Assembly: GCF_017357245.1 (NCBI RefSeq)
Contig: NZ_CP071612.1
Span: 127,001 to 191,000, forward strand
From: Rhizobium bangladeshense
GTDB lineage: Bacteria; Pseudomonadota; Alphaproteobacteria; Rhizobiales; Rhizobiaceae
DNA length: 64,000 nt
Direction: 5' to 3'
Both the position numbers and the translations under genes were made by a program. Under the pieces are notes generated by a model. That model had not been told where the DNA came from and searched no databases. It worked only from the letters and a program-made list of their open reading frames with translations. Numbering within the stretch: position 1 is the stretch's first letter; every line of letters begins with the position of its first letter. Below, in pieces: positions 9,472 to 17,939 of this stretch.

Positions 9472-9882
9472 TTGAACGCCTTCGAGCTCGACCCCCGGCT
9501 GGAAAACGACAGCGTCAGCATCATGGTCACCGGTCTCTGTGATCTCAGATTGTCCAAGGACGCCCGCTGGCCCTGGCTCATTCTTGTGCCGCGCCGGGCT
9601 GACATCACCGAAATCTTCGAACTGACGCCGCTCGACCAGGTGCTGCTCGCCTTCGAGACGGAGCTGGTCGCAAATGCGCTCAAGAAGATTACCGGGGCGA
9701 CAAAAATCAATGTCGGGGCTCTTGGCAATGTCGTCCGCCAGCTTCATGTTCATGTCATTGCCCGCTTCGAAGGCGACGCCAATTGGCCAGGCCCCGTCTG
9801 GGGCTTCGGGCGGGCAGAGCCCTACGAGGACGCAAAGAGAGACGAATTGACAGCAAAGCTGCGGGAAGCCCTTTCATCATGA
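9472..9882 (+). CDS. HIT-domain protein
   Basis: A 136-aa histidine-triad superfamily protein, probably a nucleotide hydrolase or transferase. The C-terminal motif reads RQLHVHVIARFEGD. His92 aligns with the catalytic middle histidine and His94 with the third, while the first triad histidine is replaced by glutamine, which sets it apart from Hint and Fhit proteins. TTG at 9472 is supported by GAGGAG 8 bases upstream. The stop codon overlaps the nudC start (ATGA), so the two nucleotide-handling enzymes are translationally coupled. The substrate is not known. Confidence 0.88.
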   Translation: MNAFELDPRLENDSVSIMVTGLCDLRLSKDARWPWLILVPRRADITEIFELTPLDQVLLAFETELVANALKKITGATKINVGALGNVVRQLHVHVIARFEGDANWPGPVWGFGRAEPYEDAKRDELTAKLREALSS

Positions 9883-10838
9883 GTCATTCGCTTTTCGATT
9901 CGGATGTGCCGCATCCGGAACCCAGCAATCTCACTGCTTTTGCAGCCAATGACCTCAACCGCGATTCCGAACATCGCGACGAACACTCCGTCGAAAGGGC
10001 GCTGGCGAGGGAAGGCACGCATATCTTCGCTTTCGCGAACGACAGGCTGGTGCTGAAGCATGACGGCCAGGTGCTCGATCCGCTCTTTGCCCGCTACGAG
10101 CTGCAGGAGCTTCGGCCGAATTGGGACGAGACGGTGCTGTTAGGCTACCGCAAAACGGGCGAGCCGCGCCTTGCCGTTCCCGTCGGCGTCGGTGTCGACG
10201 ACCTTGCCAGCCAATATAAGCCGGCGGATGGCCGCACCCTGTTTCGCGAGATGCTGATCGACGAGGTGCTGCTCGGAGAATTCGCCCAGGCCGCAAGCCT
10301 CATCCGCTGGAACGGCGACAACCGCTTCTGCGGCCGCTGCGGCGCGGCGATGGAGATCCATATCGGCGGCTACAAGCGCGTCTGCACCGCCTGCGAGCAC
10401 ATGATCTTCCCCCGTACCGATCCTGTTGTCATCATGCTGACGATCGATGAGACGCGCGATCTCTGCCTGCTCGGACGCAGCCCGCATTTCGCCCCCGGCA
10501 TGTATTCCTGTCTTGCCGGCTTCGTCGAGCCCGGCGAGACCATCGAGAGCGCCGTGCGCCGCGAGACGCTTGAGGAATCCGGCATCCGCACCGGCCGTGT
10601 CCGCTATCATGCGTCGCAGCCCTGGCCGATGCCGCATTCGCTGATGATCGGCTGTTACGCCGAGGCGAAGTCCACCGAGATCAAGCGCGATGAGACCGAA
10701 TTGGAGGATTGCCGCTGGTTCACTCGCGAGGAGACGCTTGAGATGCTCGAGCGCCCAGGCGCCAACGGCAAGGCCTCGCCGCCGAAAGGTGCGATCGCCC
10801 ACCGCCTGATGCGCGACTGGGTGGAGTGGAAGCGCTAG
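9879..10838 (+). CDS. nudC: NAD(+)/NADH pyrophosphatase NudC (also a candidate RNA deNADding enzyme)
   Basis: NudC hydrolyses NAD(H) to NMN(H) and AMP and, in E. coli, removes NAD caps from RNA. The 319-aa protein has the NudC N-terminal domain, a zinc ribbon with Cys151, Cys154, Cys169 and Cys172 (CGRCG and CTAC), and a complete Nudix box at 214-236 (GFVEPGE, then RRETLEESGI). The family motif after the box is represented by SQPWPMPHSLMIG. It starts inside the HIT gene stop codon, and a WYL regulator begins 4 bases after its end. Confidence 0.95.
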   Translation: MSHSLFDSDVPHPEPSNLTAFAANDLNRDSEHRDEHSVERALAREGTHIFAFANDRLVLKHDGQVLDPLFARYELQELRPNWDETVLLGYRKTGEPRLAVPVGVGVDDLASQYKPADGRTLFREMLIDEVLLGEFAQAASLIRWNGDNRFCGRCGAAMEIHIGGYKRVCTACEHMIFPRTDPVVIMLTIDETRDLCLLGRSPHFAPGMYSCLAGFVEPGETIESAVRRETLEESGIRTGRVRYHASQPWPMPHSLMIGCYAEAKSTEIKRDETELEDCRWFTREETLEMLERPGANGKASPPKGAIAHRLMRDWVEWKR

Positions 10839-10842
10839 TGCC

Positions 10843-11538
10843 ATGCCTGTCGCCCGTTCGGAACGGCTGCTGACGCTGCTCCAGACGCTTCGGCGTTATC
10901 GCAGGCCGGTGACTGGAACTGTTCTTGCCCAGGAAACCGGCGTCAGCCTGCGCACGCTCTATCGCGATATTGCCAGCCTGCAGGCTCAAGGTGCGATGAT
11001 CGAAGGCGAAGCCGGCATCGGCTACGTGCTGAAGCCAGGCTTCATGCTGCCGCCGATGATGTTTTCCGAAGAAGAGCTGGAAGCACTGGTGCTTGGCTCG
11101 CGCTGGGTCGCTCGCGCCGCCGAGCCGCGCCTTGCCGGCGCCGGCGCCGACGCGCTGGCCAAGATCGCTGCCGTGCTGCCGGCCGATATGCGCGAGATGA
11201 TCGATTCGGCAGCCCTCTTCGTCGGCCCCAAACGTCGGGACGAAGACAGTGCCGATGTCTCGGCCATCCGCAAGGCCATCCGCCTGGAGCGTATCCTCGA
11301 ACTGCATTATGGTGACGAGCAGGGCCGCATCTCGCGGCGCCGCGTCTGGCCTTTCGCACTCGGCTATTTTGAGCATGTGCGCGTGCTGATGGCCTGGTGC
11401 GAGCTGCGCCAGGATTTTCGCCATTTCCGCACCGACCGCATCATCGACATGGCGTTGCACGACGTTCGCTATCCGCGCCGCCGCACGGTGCTCCTCAAGG
11501 AATGGCGCGAGACGCAGGACGTGCCGATCGAGAGGTGA
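10843..11538 (+). CDS. HTH/WYL-domain transcriptional regulator (YafY-like)
   Basis: A 231-aa DeoR-like winged HTH (about 6-60, TGTVLAQETGVSLRTLYRDI) joined to a WYL domain (about 140-210), a ligand-sensing fold common in regulators of DNA-damage and defence genes. Family features include GEAGIGYVLKPGFMLPPMMF and FEHVRVLMAWCELRQDFRHF. It follows nudC by 4 bases. In related genomes such regulators often sit with VOC/PhnB-like proteins, and a VOC gene lies 0.5 kb downstream on the same strand. The ligand is unknown. Confidence 0.88.
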   Translation: MPVARSERLLTLLQTLRRYRRPVTGTVLAQETGVSLRTLYRDIASLQAQGAMIEGEAGIGYVLKPGFMLPPMMFSEEELEALVLGSRWVARAAEPRLAGAGADALAKIAAVLPADMREMIDSAALFVGPKRRDEDSADVSAIRKAIRLERILELHYGDEQGRISRRRVWPFALGYFEHVRVLMAWCELRQDFRHFRTDRIIDMALHDVRYPRRRTVLLKEWRETQDVPIER

Positions 11539-11590
11539 ATGCTGCTGCCATAAACTGTCAGTAGTTGGAGCTATGATTAGCCTCAATCCA

Positions 11591-11628
11591 CTACAGCGTC
11601 GCGCCTCTTTAGACGCAGGACGCTGTAG
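11591..11628. repeat. Rhizobial palindromic intergenic repeat, copy 1
   Basis: A perfect 10-base inverted repeat (CTACAGCGTC at 11591-11600 and GACGCTGTAG at 11619-11628) encloses a smaller imperfect one. A longer copy with the same outer arms lies at 28703. It matches the pattern of palindromic dispersed elements known between genes in Rhizobium. Confidence 0.7.
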
Positions 11629-11678
11629 CATCCAGGTTCAGCGCATCGTGCCGATGCGCCAGGGAAGGAGTACTGATC

Positions 11679-11939
11679 ATGGCAACGTCTCCAGTGTTCC
11701 AGCAAGCCGGCGACCGTTTTGCAGTTGACACCTTTGCCGATGTCATCTCGGCTGAAACTTTCGCCGATGTCGGGCAGTCCGGGCACTCCGGGCTTCTGCG
11801 CCGGGTCATGAACGTCTTTCGGATTCGCAGTGCAAACCACACCAGCCTCGATATCGAGGCAGCACCGGATTGCCGCAAGCGCGACCTCGGTTTCATCGAT
11901 GGACGCGACCCGCGCCGCGGGAACCGTTTCCCGCTCTAA
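11679..11939 (+). CDS. Small hypothetical protein, 86 aa
   Basis: An 86-aa ORF with a strong ribosome binding site (GGAAGGAG ending about 9 bases before ATG). The N-terminal half is acidic and hydroxylated (DTFADVISAETFADVG). A short basic helix follows (LLRRVMNVFRIRS), and the C-terminal end has DCRKRDLGFIDGRDPRRG, which recalls the tail of small DUF1127-like rhizobial proteins (RDLG plus a basic end). No function can be given. It lies just after a palindromic repeat and 125 bases before a VOC gene. It could be non-coding, but the ribosome binding site argues for translation. Confidence 0.5.
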   Translation: MATSPVFQQAGDRFAVDTFADVISAETFADVGQSGHSGLLRRVMNVFRIRSANHTSLDIEAAPDCRKRDLGFIDGRDPRRGNRFPL

Positions 11940-12064
11940 TCCGCCTCAACAATCCGCCCGACGAGAATGGGCGCAGTTATTGCTGCGCCTCCCTATCCTG
12001 CTGCCACGAATTGTCAGCAGAAGATCGTCCTACGCATGTTTTTATCAGTAAGGGGAGAACCGAT

Positions 12065-12433
12065 ATGACCAGCCCGAACCTCATCATTCTCTACGTCAAG
12101 GACCCGGCGGAGAGTGCGAGCTTCTACCGCAATCTATTGAACCGCGAACCGGCCGTCGAGGCGCCGAATTTCGTCGCCTTTCCGCTCGATGGCGGCTTCA
12201 CCCTTGGCCTTTGGCGGCGCAGCAAGGTCGAGCCGCAGCCGTCGGCCATCGGCAACCGAGGCGAGGTAGCCTTCATGGTGAACGGGGAAAATGCCGTCGC
12301 CAAGCAATATGAGGACTGGCGTCAGCGCGGCTTGCCGATCGCCCAGGAATTAACCGAGCTTGATTTCGGCCCGACCTTCGTCGTGCTCGATCCGGACGGG
12401 CATCGGCTGCGTGTCTGCGAGCCGGACAAGTAA
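12065..12433 (+). CDS. VOC-family (glyoxalase/bleomycin resistance-like) protein
   Basis: A 122-aa single-unit vicinal-oxygen-chelate protein. The paired beta-alpha-beta units are visible in LIILYVKDPAESASFYRNLL and at the C-terminus in PTFVVLDPDGHRLRVCEPD. The latter carries the usual metal-ligand or structural motif, although the first strand lacks the histidine common in glyoxalase I. ATG at 12065 is preceded by AAGGGGAGAA. The reaction is unknown; members include thiol transferases, dioxygenases and drug-binding proteins. It converges with pheA, 19 bases away. Confidence 0.85.
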   Translation: MTSPNLIILYVKDPAESASFYRNLLNREPAVEAPNFVAFPLDGGFTLGLWRRSKVEPQPSAIGNRGEVAFMVNGENAVAKQYEDWRQRGLPIAQELTELDFGPTFVVLDPDGHRLRVCEPDK

Positions 12434-12452
12434 TGCCAGAGCGCGAGGTCTG

Positions 12453-13307
12453 TTAAAGCAGGCCTCGCATCGCATGCCCCTTGTAGACGCCGAGGATTCG
12501 CACCTTTTCGGAGAAGAAGCGCAGTTCCTCCAATGCCCGGCGAACATTCGGGTCGTTCGGATGGCCTTCGATATCGGCGTAGAATTGCGTCGCGACGAAT
12601 TTTCCGCCGAGCTGATAGCTCTCCAGCTTCGTCATGTTGATATTGTTGGTGGCAAAACCGCCGAGCGCCTTGTAGAGCGCGGCCGGAATGTTGCGGACGT
12701 TGAAGACGAAGGTGGTGACGACCTTTTCCTCCGCCGAGCTCCGCTGCGCCCATTCCTCGTCGCGGGACAGGATGACGAAACGGGTGACGTTGTTTTCCGT
12801 ATCCTCGACATTTTCGGCGACGATCTCCAGTCCGTAGAGATCGGCGGCAAGCCGCGGCGCAAGCGCCGCCATCGAGCGATCGCCGGTTTCCTTGACCAGC
12901 TTTGCCGCCCCCGCCGTATCGCCGGCGATCACGGGCTTCCAGCCGTGGGCACGCACGATCTTGCGGCACTGGCCGAGCGCATGGATGTGGCTGTGTACCG
13001 TGCGGATCTCGTCCTTGGTTACTCCCGGAAGCACCATCAGCTGAAAGCGGATCGGCATGAAATATTCGCCGATGATGTGCAGCCGCGATTCCGGCAGCAG
13101 ATGGTGGATATCGGCGACGCGCCCGGCAATCGTGTTTTCGATCGGGATCATCGCGATATCGGCATCACCATTGTCGACCGCGGTGAACGCATCCTCGAAA
13201 GTCTGGCAGGGCAGCGGCTCCATGGTCGGAAACATGTCACGGCAGGCCATGTCGGAATTGGCGCCGAATTCACCCTGGAAGGCGATCCTGTTGGTCTTGA
13301 TGTTCAT
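12453..13307 (-). CDS. pheA: Prephenate dehydratase
   Basis: The enzyme converts prephenate to phenylpyruvate in phenylalanine synthesis. The 284-aa protein is monofunctional, with no chorismate mutase domain. The catalytic region runs from IAFQGEFGANSDMACRDMF to about 185 and includes MIPIENTIAGRVADIHHLL and the essential TRF motif at 175-177 (NNVTRFVILSRD). An ACT regulatory domain occupies about 200-275 (GGFATNNINMTKLESYQLGG). In it the usual ESRP-type phenylalanine-binding motif reads LESYQ. It starts 12 bases after kdsB on the same strand. Confidence 0.95.
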   Translation of the reverse strand: MNIKTNRIAFQGEFGANSDMACRDMFPTMEPLPCQTFEDAFTAVDNGDADIAMIPIENTIAGRVADIHHLLPESRLHIIGEYFMPIRFQLMVLPGVTKDEIRTVHSHIHALGQCRKIVRAHGWKPVIAGDTAGAAKLVKETGDRSMAALAPRLAADLYGLEIVAENVEDTENNVTRFVILSRDEEWAQRSSAEEKVVTTFVFNVRNIPAALYKALGGFATNNINMTKLESYQLGGKFVATQFYADIEGHPNDPNVRRALEELRFFSEKVRILGVYKGHAMRGLL

Positions 13308-13319
13308 GGGGTGATTCCG

Positions 13320-14075
13320 TCAGTTCGACTTTGCGGAGAGGATGCGCCGTGCCTTTTCGAGGTCGGCGGGAGTATCGACACCGAGCGGAACCGTGTCAAC
13401 GATCTCGGCATCTATACGCATGCCGGCTTCCAGCGCCCGCAGCTGCTCCAGAGATTCGCGCTTTTCGAGCGTCGACGGGCTGAGCGAGACGAACCGTTCA
13501 AGCGCCGAGCGCCGATACGCGTAAAGTCCAATATGATGGTAGAGTGGTCCGCTTCCGTAGGGTGCGGTGGTGCGGGTAAAATAGAGCGCGTGCAGACGGG
13601 TGTCGGAGACGGGCGAACCGACGACCTTGACGATCTGCGGCGCGGTCTTGTCTTCCTCATTGTCGATTTCGGTCGTTAGCGTGCCAATATCGACTGCCTC
13701 GTTCCTGAGAGGGCGCAAAGCCGCCCGTACGGTTTGCGGATCAATCGTCGGCAAATCGCCCTGGACGTTGACAATGATTTTCGCCTTTCCATCAGGATCG
13801 ACCTTGGTCAACGCCTCGAAGATACGGTCGGAACCCGATTGGTGATCGATGCGCGTCATGACGACTTCGAAGCCGGCGGCGGCCACGGTGTCGAATACCT
13901 GTTGGTCATCGACGGCGACGACCACGCGGCCGATGGCAGCCTCCCGGGCGCGCATCGCCACCTGCACGATCATCGGCAGTCCGCAAATGTCGGCGAGCGG
14001 CTTGCCCGGAAGCCGGGTCGAGGCCATCCGTGCCGGGATCAGTACGAGCACGTCGTCGAAATTTAAATCACTCAT
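13320..14075 (-). CDS. kdsB: 3-deoxy-manno-octulosonate cytidylyltransferase (CMP-KDO synthetase)
   Basis: The enzyme activates KDO with CTP for lipopolysaccharide core synthesis in the cytoplasm. The 251-aa protein has the nucleotide-binding loop [19 protein letters not shown] near the N-terminus, [20 protein letters not shown], the metal/CTP region [14 protein letters not shown], and the C-terminal [16 protein letters not shown] and [12 protein letters not shown] motifs. In the annotated start at 14075 the GAGGA sequence abuts the ATG. An in-frame GTG at 14051, which would give a start just before LIPARM, is an alternative. It forms a two-gene unit with pheA. Confidence 0.95.
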   Translation of the reverse strand: MSDLNFDDVLVLIPARMASTRLPGKPLADICGLPMIVQVAMRAREAAIGRVVVAVDDQQVFDTVAAAGFEVVMTRIDHQSGSDRIFEALTKVDPDGKAKIIVNVQGDLPTIDPQTVRAALRPLRNEAVDIGTLTTEIDNEEDKTAPQIVKVVGSPVSDTRLHALYFTRTTAPYGSGPLYHHIGLYAYRRSALERFVSLSPSTLEKRESLEQLRALEAGMRIDAEIVDTVPLGVDTPADLEKARRILSAKSN

Positions 14076-14228
14076 TCCTCGGGCCTTCTATTCCGGGCTG
14101 AAAAGTGTCAAAAAGTCTCACGCATAAGACCATTTAGACAGTTGCAACGATCAGTCAAAAGACATAGGTTCCGCGCGATTTCAAGATGGTCCGGTTCTGG
14201 TCTGCCGGCTGCAAGGGGAGCATTGCAG

Positions 14229-14792
14229 ATGAATTCATACGTCAATACGGCCGTGGGGGCGCTGCTCGGAACGATTTTCGTTCTGATGTCGGTCTCCATC
14301 GCGTCCGAGGGGATCTTCCATTCCGAAGCGCCGGAGAAGGAAGGTTTCGCGATCGTCGCCGAAGAGGCGCCTGCCGCCGGCGGCGAAGCTGCGCCGGCCG
14401 CTGCCGTTCCGATTGCGCAATTGCTCGCTTCTGCAGATGCCAAGGCCGGTGAGGTGGTCTTCAAGAAGTGTCAGGCCTGTCATGACTCCACCAAAGGGGG
14501 ACCGAACAAGGTCGGTCCGAACCTCTTTGGTGTCGTAGATCGCCCGATCGCCTCGCATGAAGGCTTCGCCTATTCCTCCGCCATGAAGGATTTTTCCAAG
14601 GGCGGCAGCGAAAAATGGACCTTCGAATTCCTCAACAAGTTCCTGCTGGCGCCGAAGAAGGACATTCCCGGTACCGCGATGGGCTTTGCCGGGCTGGCGA
14701 AGGATCAGGATCGCGCCAACGTCATCCTCTACCTACATACACTTGCCGATTCGCCGGTTCCGTTGCCGGATCCGAACGCCGCGACGCAGTAA
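14229..14792 (+). CDS. Membrane-anchored class I cytochrome c (CycM-like)
   Basis: A 187-aa electron carrier. An uncleaved N-terminal membrane anchor (about 5-27, [20 protein letters not shown]) is followed by an alanine/proline-rich linker (45-65) and a cytochrome c domain. The haem motif CQACH is at 81-85, with a probable axial methionine in [11 protein letters not shown] (Met151). This is the layout of rhizobial CycM, which passes electrons to an aa3-type oxidase. ATG at 14229 has AGGGGAG upstream. A strong terminator lies 28 bases after the stop. Confidence 0.9.
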   Translation: MNSYVNTAVGALLGTIFVLMSVSIASEGIFHSEAPEKEGFAIVAEEAPAAGGEAAPAAAVPIAQLLASADAKAGEVVFKKCQACHDSTKGGPNKVGPNLFGVVDRPIASHEGFAYSSAMKDFSKGGSEKWTFEFLNKFLLAPKKDIPGTAMGFAGLAKDQDRANVILYLHTLADSPVPLPDPNAATQ

Positions 14793-14819
14793 GGCGGCAG
14801 CATACGCGCATGACATGGA

Positions 14820-14848
14820 AGCCCGGCCGCCAGCCGGGCTTTTTGTTG
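14820..14848 (+). terminator. Intrinsic terminator of the cytochrome c gene
   Basis: AGCCCGGC and GCCGGGCT form a perfect 8-base stem around CGCCA, followed by TTTTTGTTGT. It lies 28 bases after the cytochrome c stop and 14 bases before the end of the convergent AEC gene. Confidence 0.85.
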
Positions 14849-14861
14849 TCGTCAGAGCTGC

Positions 14862-15809
14862 TCATGCGCCGAGGAAATAGGCCCAGAGCGAGACGGTGAC
14901 TGCGCCGAGCGCCGTCGTTACTGAGATCGTCGAGGCGGCGAGGCTGTGGCCGACGCCGAAGCGATTGGCGATCAGCCAGGCGTTGACGCCTGTCGGCACG
15001 GAGGAGGTCAGCACGATCGCCGCCGTCCATTCGGGGCTGAGGCCGAGGAGACGGCTTGCCGCCCAGACGCAGCCCGGCAACAGCAGCAGCTTGCATGCCG
15101 AGGTGACGCTGGCGATGCCGAGATTGCCGGAGACGCCGTATTTTTCGAGTGCCATGCCGAGCGAGATCAGCGCTGCCGGGCCGGCAATGCCGGCGACTTG
15201 ATTGACCACCGTCGCCAGCGTCGCCGTCATGGTAAGGCCGGAAAGGTGTATGGTCATGCCGGCCGCAAGCCCTATCACCAGCGGATTGCGTATGAGATTG
15301 ACGACGATCTGGCGAAGCACGAACATCATGCTCCGGTCGCTTTTGCCGGCGATCTTGCGCTCCGCGTGCTCCATCAGCACCGTGCCGGCTACCATCATCA
15401 CGGGCAGGTGCACGGCGAGCAGGATCGACAAGGCTACCAGCCCTTCGTCGCCGACCGTGCGCTCGACAAGCGGCAGTCCGATGAAAACATTGTTAGCGAA
15501 GGCAGAGGAAACGCCGGCCAGCACTCCAATCCGTTCGTCGCGGCCGAACAGGCGGGTGGCGGCGATATGGCCAGCGGCCCAGGTGATGGCGACACCGGAG
15601 AAATAGACGATCCAGAGCCGGAAAGGCGAGGCGCCGTGGAAATCCGCCTCGGCTATGGTGCGGAAGAGCAGAAGCGGCACGGCGATCTTGAAGACAAATT
15701 CGCTGAGCGCGTCGCCGACATTCGAGGCCATCAGGCCGCTGCGAACGATCACCCAGCCTATGAGGATCAGGATGAAGATGGGAAGGACGTCGAGAACGAT
15801 GGCTGACAT
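14862..15809 (-). CDS. AEC-family (auxin efflux carrier-like) transporter
   Basis: A 315-aa inner-membrane protein with about ten hydrophobic segments in two repeated five-helix halves, typical of the bile/arsenite/riboflavin transporter superfamily's AEC family. Examples are PVLVGM-free first helix VLPIFILILIGWVIVRSGL, FANNVFIGLPLVERTVGDEG in the first half, and SSVPTGVNAWLIANRFGVG in the second. The asparagine/proline motif near the end is a family mark. Bacterial members often export malonate, malate or amino acids, but nothing here identifies the substrate. ATG at 15809 lacks a good ribosome binding site. Confidence 0.87.
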   Translation of the reverse strand: MSAIVLDVLPIFILILIGWVIVRSGLMASNVGDALSEFVFKIAVPLLLFRTIAEADFHGASPFRLWIVYFSGVAITWAAGHIAATRLFGRDERIGVLAGVSSAFANNVFIGLPLVERTVGDEGLVALSILLAVHLPVMMVAGTVLMEHAERKIAGKSDRSMMFVLRQIVVNLIRNPLVIGLAAGMTIHLSGLTMTATLATVVNQVAGIAGPAALISLGMALEKYGVSGNLGIASVTSACKLLLLPGCVWAASRLLGLSPEWTAAIVLTSSVPTGVNAWLIANRFGVGHSLAASTISVTTALGAVTVSLWAYFLGA

Positions 15810-15911
15810 GGGGGAGGATGCTCTGCGGGCAGGGGAGTATCCGACCTCTAGCAGCAAAAGGCTTGAGTTGAAAAGGCAAGCGCCGCCCCATCTGGCAGCT
15901 GAGGTCTTCGA

Positions 15912-16080
15912 AATGCAAAAAAAGCGGGCAGTGCCCGCTTTTCCGCTCCGGCCGTGCCGGATATCCGGGTCACCAAGCTGCCAGTTCATCCGTGGTCAGC
16001 ATCGCACCGGCAAGATCGGAGGGATCATCCCTCCTCGCCCGGCTGCAACTTAAAGATGCGCATGCCGGTGTTCTTGCGAG
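15912..16080 (-). ncRNA. Candidate small RNA ending in an intrinsic terminator (shares a 20-base motif with 30163-30182)
   Basis: The spacer between the AEC gene and the kinase gene holds a minus-strand transcript candidate. It includes a GGAGGG-ATGAT-CCCTCC type hairpin (about 16017-16034), the motif TGACCACGGATGAACTGGCA (15998-15979) and a terminator (AAGCGGGCA / TGCCCGCTT, then seven T, 15945-15915). No minus-strand gene lies upstream that would need this terminator. Two short reading frames (12 codons from the ATG near 16061, then 10 codons across the shared motif) could instead be leader peptides. The 5' end is a guess. Confidence 0.4.
15915..15945 (-). terminator. Intrinsic terminator (orphan, minus strand)
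   Basis: On the minus strand, AAAAGCGGGCA and TGCCCGCTTTT form a long stem with almost no loop, followed by a run of seven T. It can also work weakly on the plus strand. It is not downstream of any annotated minus-strand gene, which suggests a small RNA. Confidence 0.75.
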
Positions 16081-16230
16081 CATTTGTAGATTTCAAAAAT
16101 GACACGGAGATGACAAATAGGCGGCACTTTTGCGAAGAATAGCTGAGCCATTCACCATTTATCCTTCCAAACCGCGGAAATTTCGCTATGACCGAACCCC
16201 GGCTATCACAAATCCGGGACCCCCCATTTC

Positions 16231-17223
16231 ATGACAAGATTCGATGTTCTGACAGTCGGCAACGCGATCGTGGATATCATTGCCCGTTGCGACGACCAGT
16301 TCCTCAATGACAACCAGATCACCAAGGCAGCGATGAACCTTATCGATGCCGAACGCGCTGAACTCCTTTATTCGCGCATGGGCCCGGCCCTCGAAGCCTC
16401 CGGCGGCAGCGCCGGCAACACGGCTGCGGGTGTTGCGAGCCTCGGCGGCAAGGCCGCCTATTTCGGCAATGTCGCCGCAGATCAGCTCGGCGACATCTTC
16501 ACCCATGACATCCGCGCCCAGGGCGTCCATTACCAGACCCGTCCCAAGGGCACCTTCCCGCCGACGGCGCGTTCGATGATCTTCGTCACCGAGGATGGCG
16601 AGCGTTCGATGAATACCTATCTCGGCGCCTGCGTCGAACTCGGCCCTGAAGATGTCGAGGCCGACGTCGTTGCCGATGCCAAGGTCACCTATTTCGAAGG
16701 TTACCTCTGGGATCCGCCGCGCGCCAAAGAGGCGATTCTTGATTGCGCCCGCATTGCCCATCAACACGGCCGGGAAATGTCGATGACGCTGTCCGACAGT
16801 TTCTGCGTCGACCGTTATCGCGGCGAATTCCTTGATCTGATGCGCTCCGGCAAGGTCGATATCGTCTTTGCCAATCGCCAGGAAGCGCTGTCGCTTTATG
16901 AGACCGATGATTTCGAAGACGCGCTGAACAGGATTGCCGCAGACTGCAAGATCGCCGCCGTGACGATGAGCGAGAACGGCGCCGTCATCCTGAAGGGCCG
17001 CGAGCGTTATTACGTCGATGCGATCCGGATCAGGGAAGTTGTGGATACGACGGGCGCCGGCGACCTCTTTGCCTCCGGCTTCCTCTATGGCTACACGCAG
17101 GGACGATCCCTGGAGGATTGCGGCAAGCTCGGCTGCCTGGCCGCCGGCATCGTCATCCAGCAGATCGGCCCGCGCCCGATGACCTCGCTTTCCGAGGCCG
17201 CCAAACAGGCAGGGCTTATTTGA
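16231..17223 (+). CDS. PfkB-family carbohydrate kinase, probable adenosine kinase
   Basis: A 330-aa ribokinase-fold enzyme. Family signature 1 appears as GGSAGNTAAGVASLGGKAAYFG (about 58-79), and signature 2 as DTTGAGDLFASGFLYG, where TTGAGD (273-278) holds the catalytic aspartate and anion hole. Rhizobial proteins of this kind have been characterised structurally as adenosine kinases, which phosphorylate adenosine to AMP with ATP in purine salvage. The assignment here rests on that similarity as I recall it. ATG at 16231 follows a short spacer. Its 3' end overlaps the convergent SH3 gene by 8 bases. Confidence 0.85.
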   Translation: MTRFDVLTVGNAIVDIIARCDDQFLNDNQITKAAMNLIDAERAELLYSRMGPALEASGGSAGNTAAGVASLGGKAAYFGNVAADQLGDIFTHDIRAQGVHYQTRPKGTFPPTARSMIFVTEDGERSMNTYLGACVELGPEDVEADVVADAKVTYFEGYLWDPPRAKEAILDCARIAHQHGREMSMTLSDSFCVDRYRGEFLDLMRSGKVDIVFANRQEALSLYETDDFEDALNRIAADCKIAAVTMSENGAVILKGRERYYVDAIRIREVVDTTGAGDLFASGFLYGYTQGRSLEDCGKLGCLAAGIVIQQIGPRPMTSLSEAAKQAGLI

Positions 17224-17755
17224 AGGCTTCGCCGGGATAGGCGCCCCAGATTTCCGACTGCGCCACCCAGCCTGCGGCGCCGTCGGTTTCTGCGTGGCAC
17301 CAATTGCCATTGCACTCTCCGATCGTCAGCATCACACCGGGTTCCAGCTTGGCGACTACCGAGGCGGAGGGTAGCGCCTCGCGGCGCAGATTGACATAGA
17401 CGCCCTTGCCCTTCGTTTTCATCCAGGGCGCGGCGATTGCCGCACGCTGGCCGGACAGGAGCGACTGATTGACCCAGCCCTCAGTGCCGTCGGCATCACG
17501 GATGCGGCGCCAGTTGTCGTATTCCTGGATGATTTCCACCGGAAGGCCCGATTTCAGATACATCCACGACACGGCGAAATCTGTTCCCGGGCCGATGCGC
17601 AGGTTGACGCGCTTGGATTTCAATGTGACGAAACGTGGCAATGGCAGGCCGCTCGGCCCCTTGGCCGCCTGCGCATGAGCAAATTCTATGGTTCCCATGG
17701 ATGCGGCCAGAGCGATCGCGAGGGCGAGGCAGGACTTCAGGACTTTGCTGCGCAT
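17216..17755 (-). CDS. Periplasmic protein with two bacterial SH3 domains
   Basis: A 179-aa exported protein: signal peptide MRSKVLKSCLALAIALAASM ending near FAHA, then two SH3_3-type domains (RVNLRIGPGTDFAVSWMYLK with DNWRRIRDADGTEGWVNQSL, and VYVNLRREALPSASVVAKLE with GNWCHAETDGAAGWVAQSEI). Such domains usually bind cell-wall peptides or other periplasmic partners. ATG at 17755 starts the signal peptide; an upstream in-frame ATG at 17818 would give an improbable N-terminus. It stands between two plus-strand genes and looks monocistronic. A second SH3 protein is at 29179. Confidence 0.85.
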   Translation of the reverse strand: MRSKVLKSCLALAIALAASMGTIEFAHAQAAKGPSGLPLPRFVTLKSKRVNLRIGPGTDFAVSWMYLKSGLPVEIIQEYDNWRRIRDADGTEGWVNQSLLSGQRAAIAAPWMKTKGKGVYVNLRREALPSASVVAKLEPGVMLTIGECNGNWCHAETDGAAGWVAQSEIWGAYPGEAFK

Positions 17756-17939
17756 GGAGGCTTCCGTTTGCTCGAATTCGCGCCAGGCTCGGCCTGCGCG
17801 CGGTCCGGGCTTTGACATTCCCCGGCTGCACCACGAGTTTTGTTTGTCTTCGCGTGCGGGTCTGGTAGAAATTGCCCGGAACGGGAAAATTATCACCCCT
17901 CTTGGTTAAAGACCTCTGAACAAGGCACCACAGGCAGCC

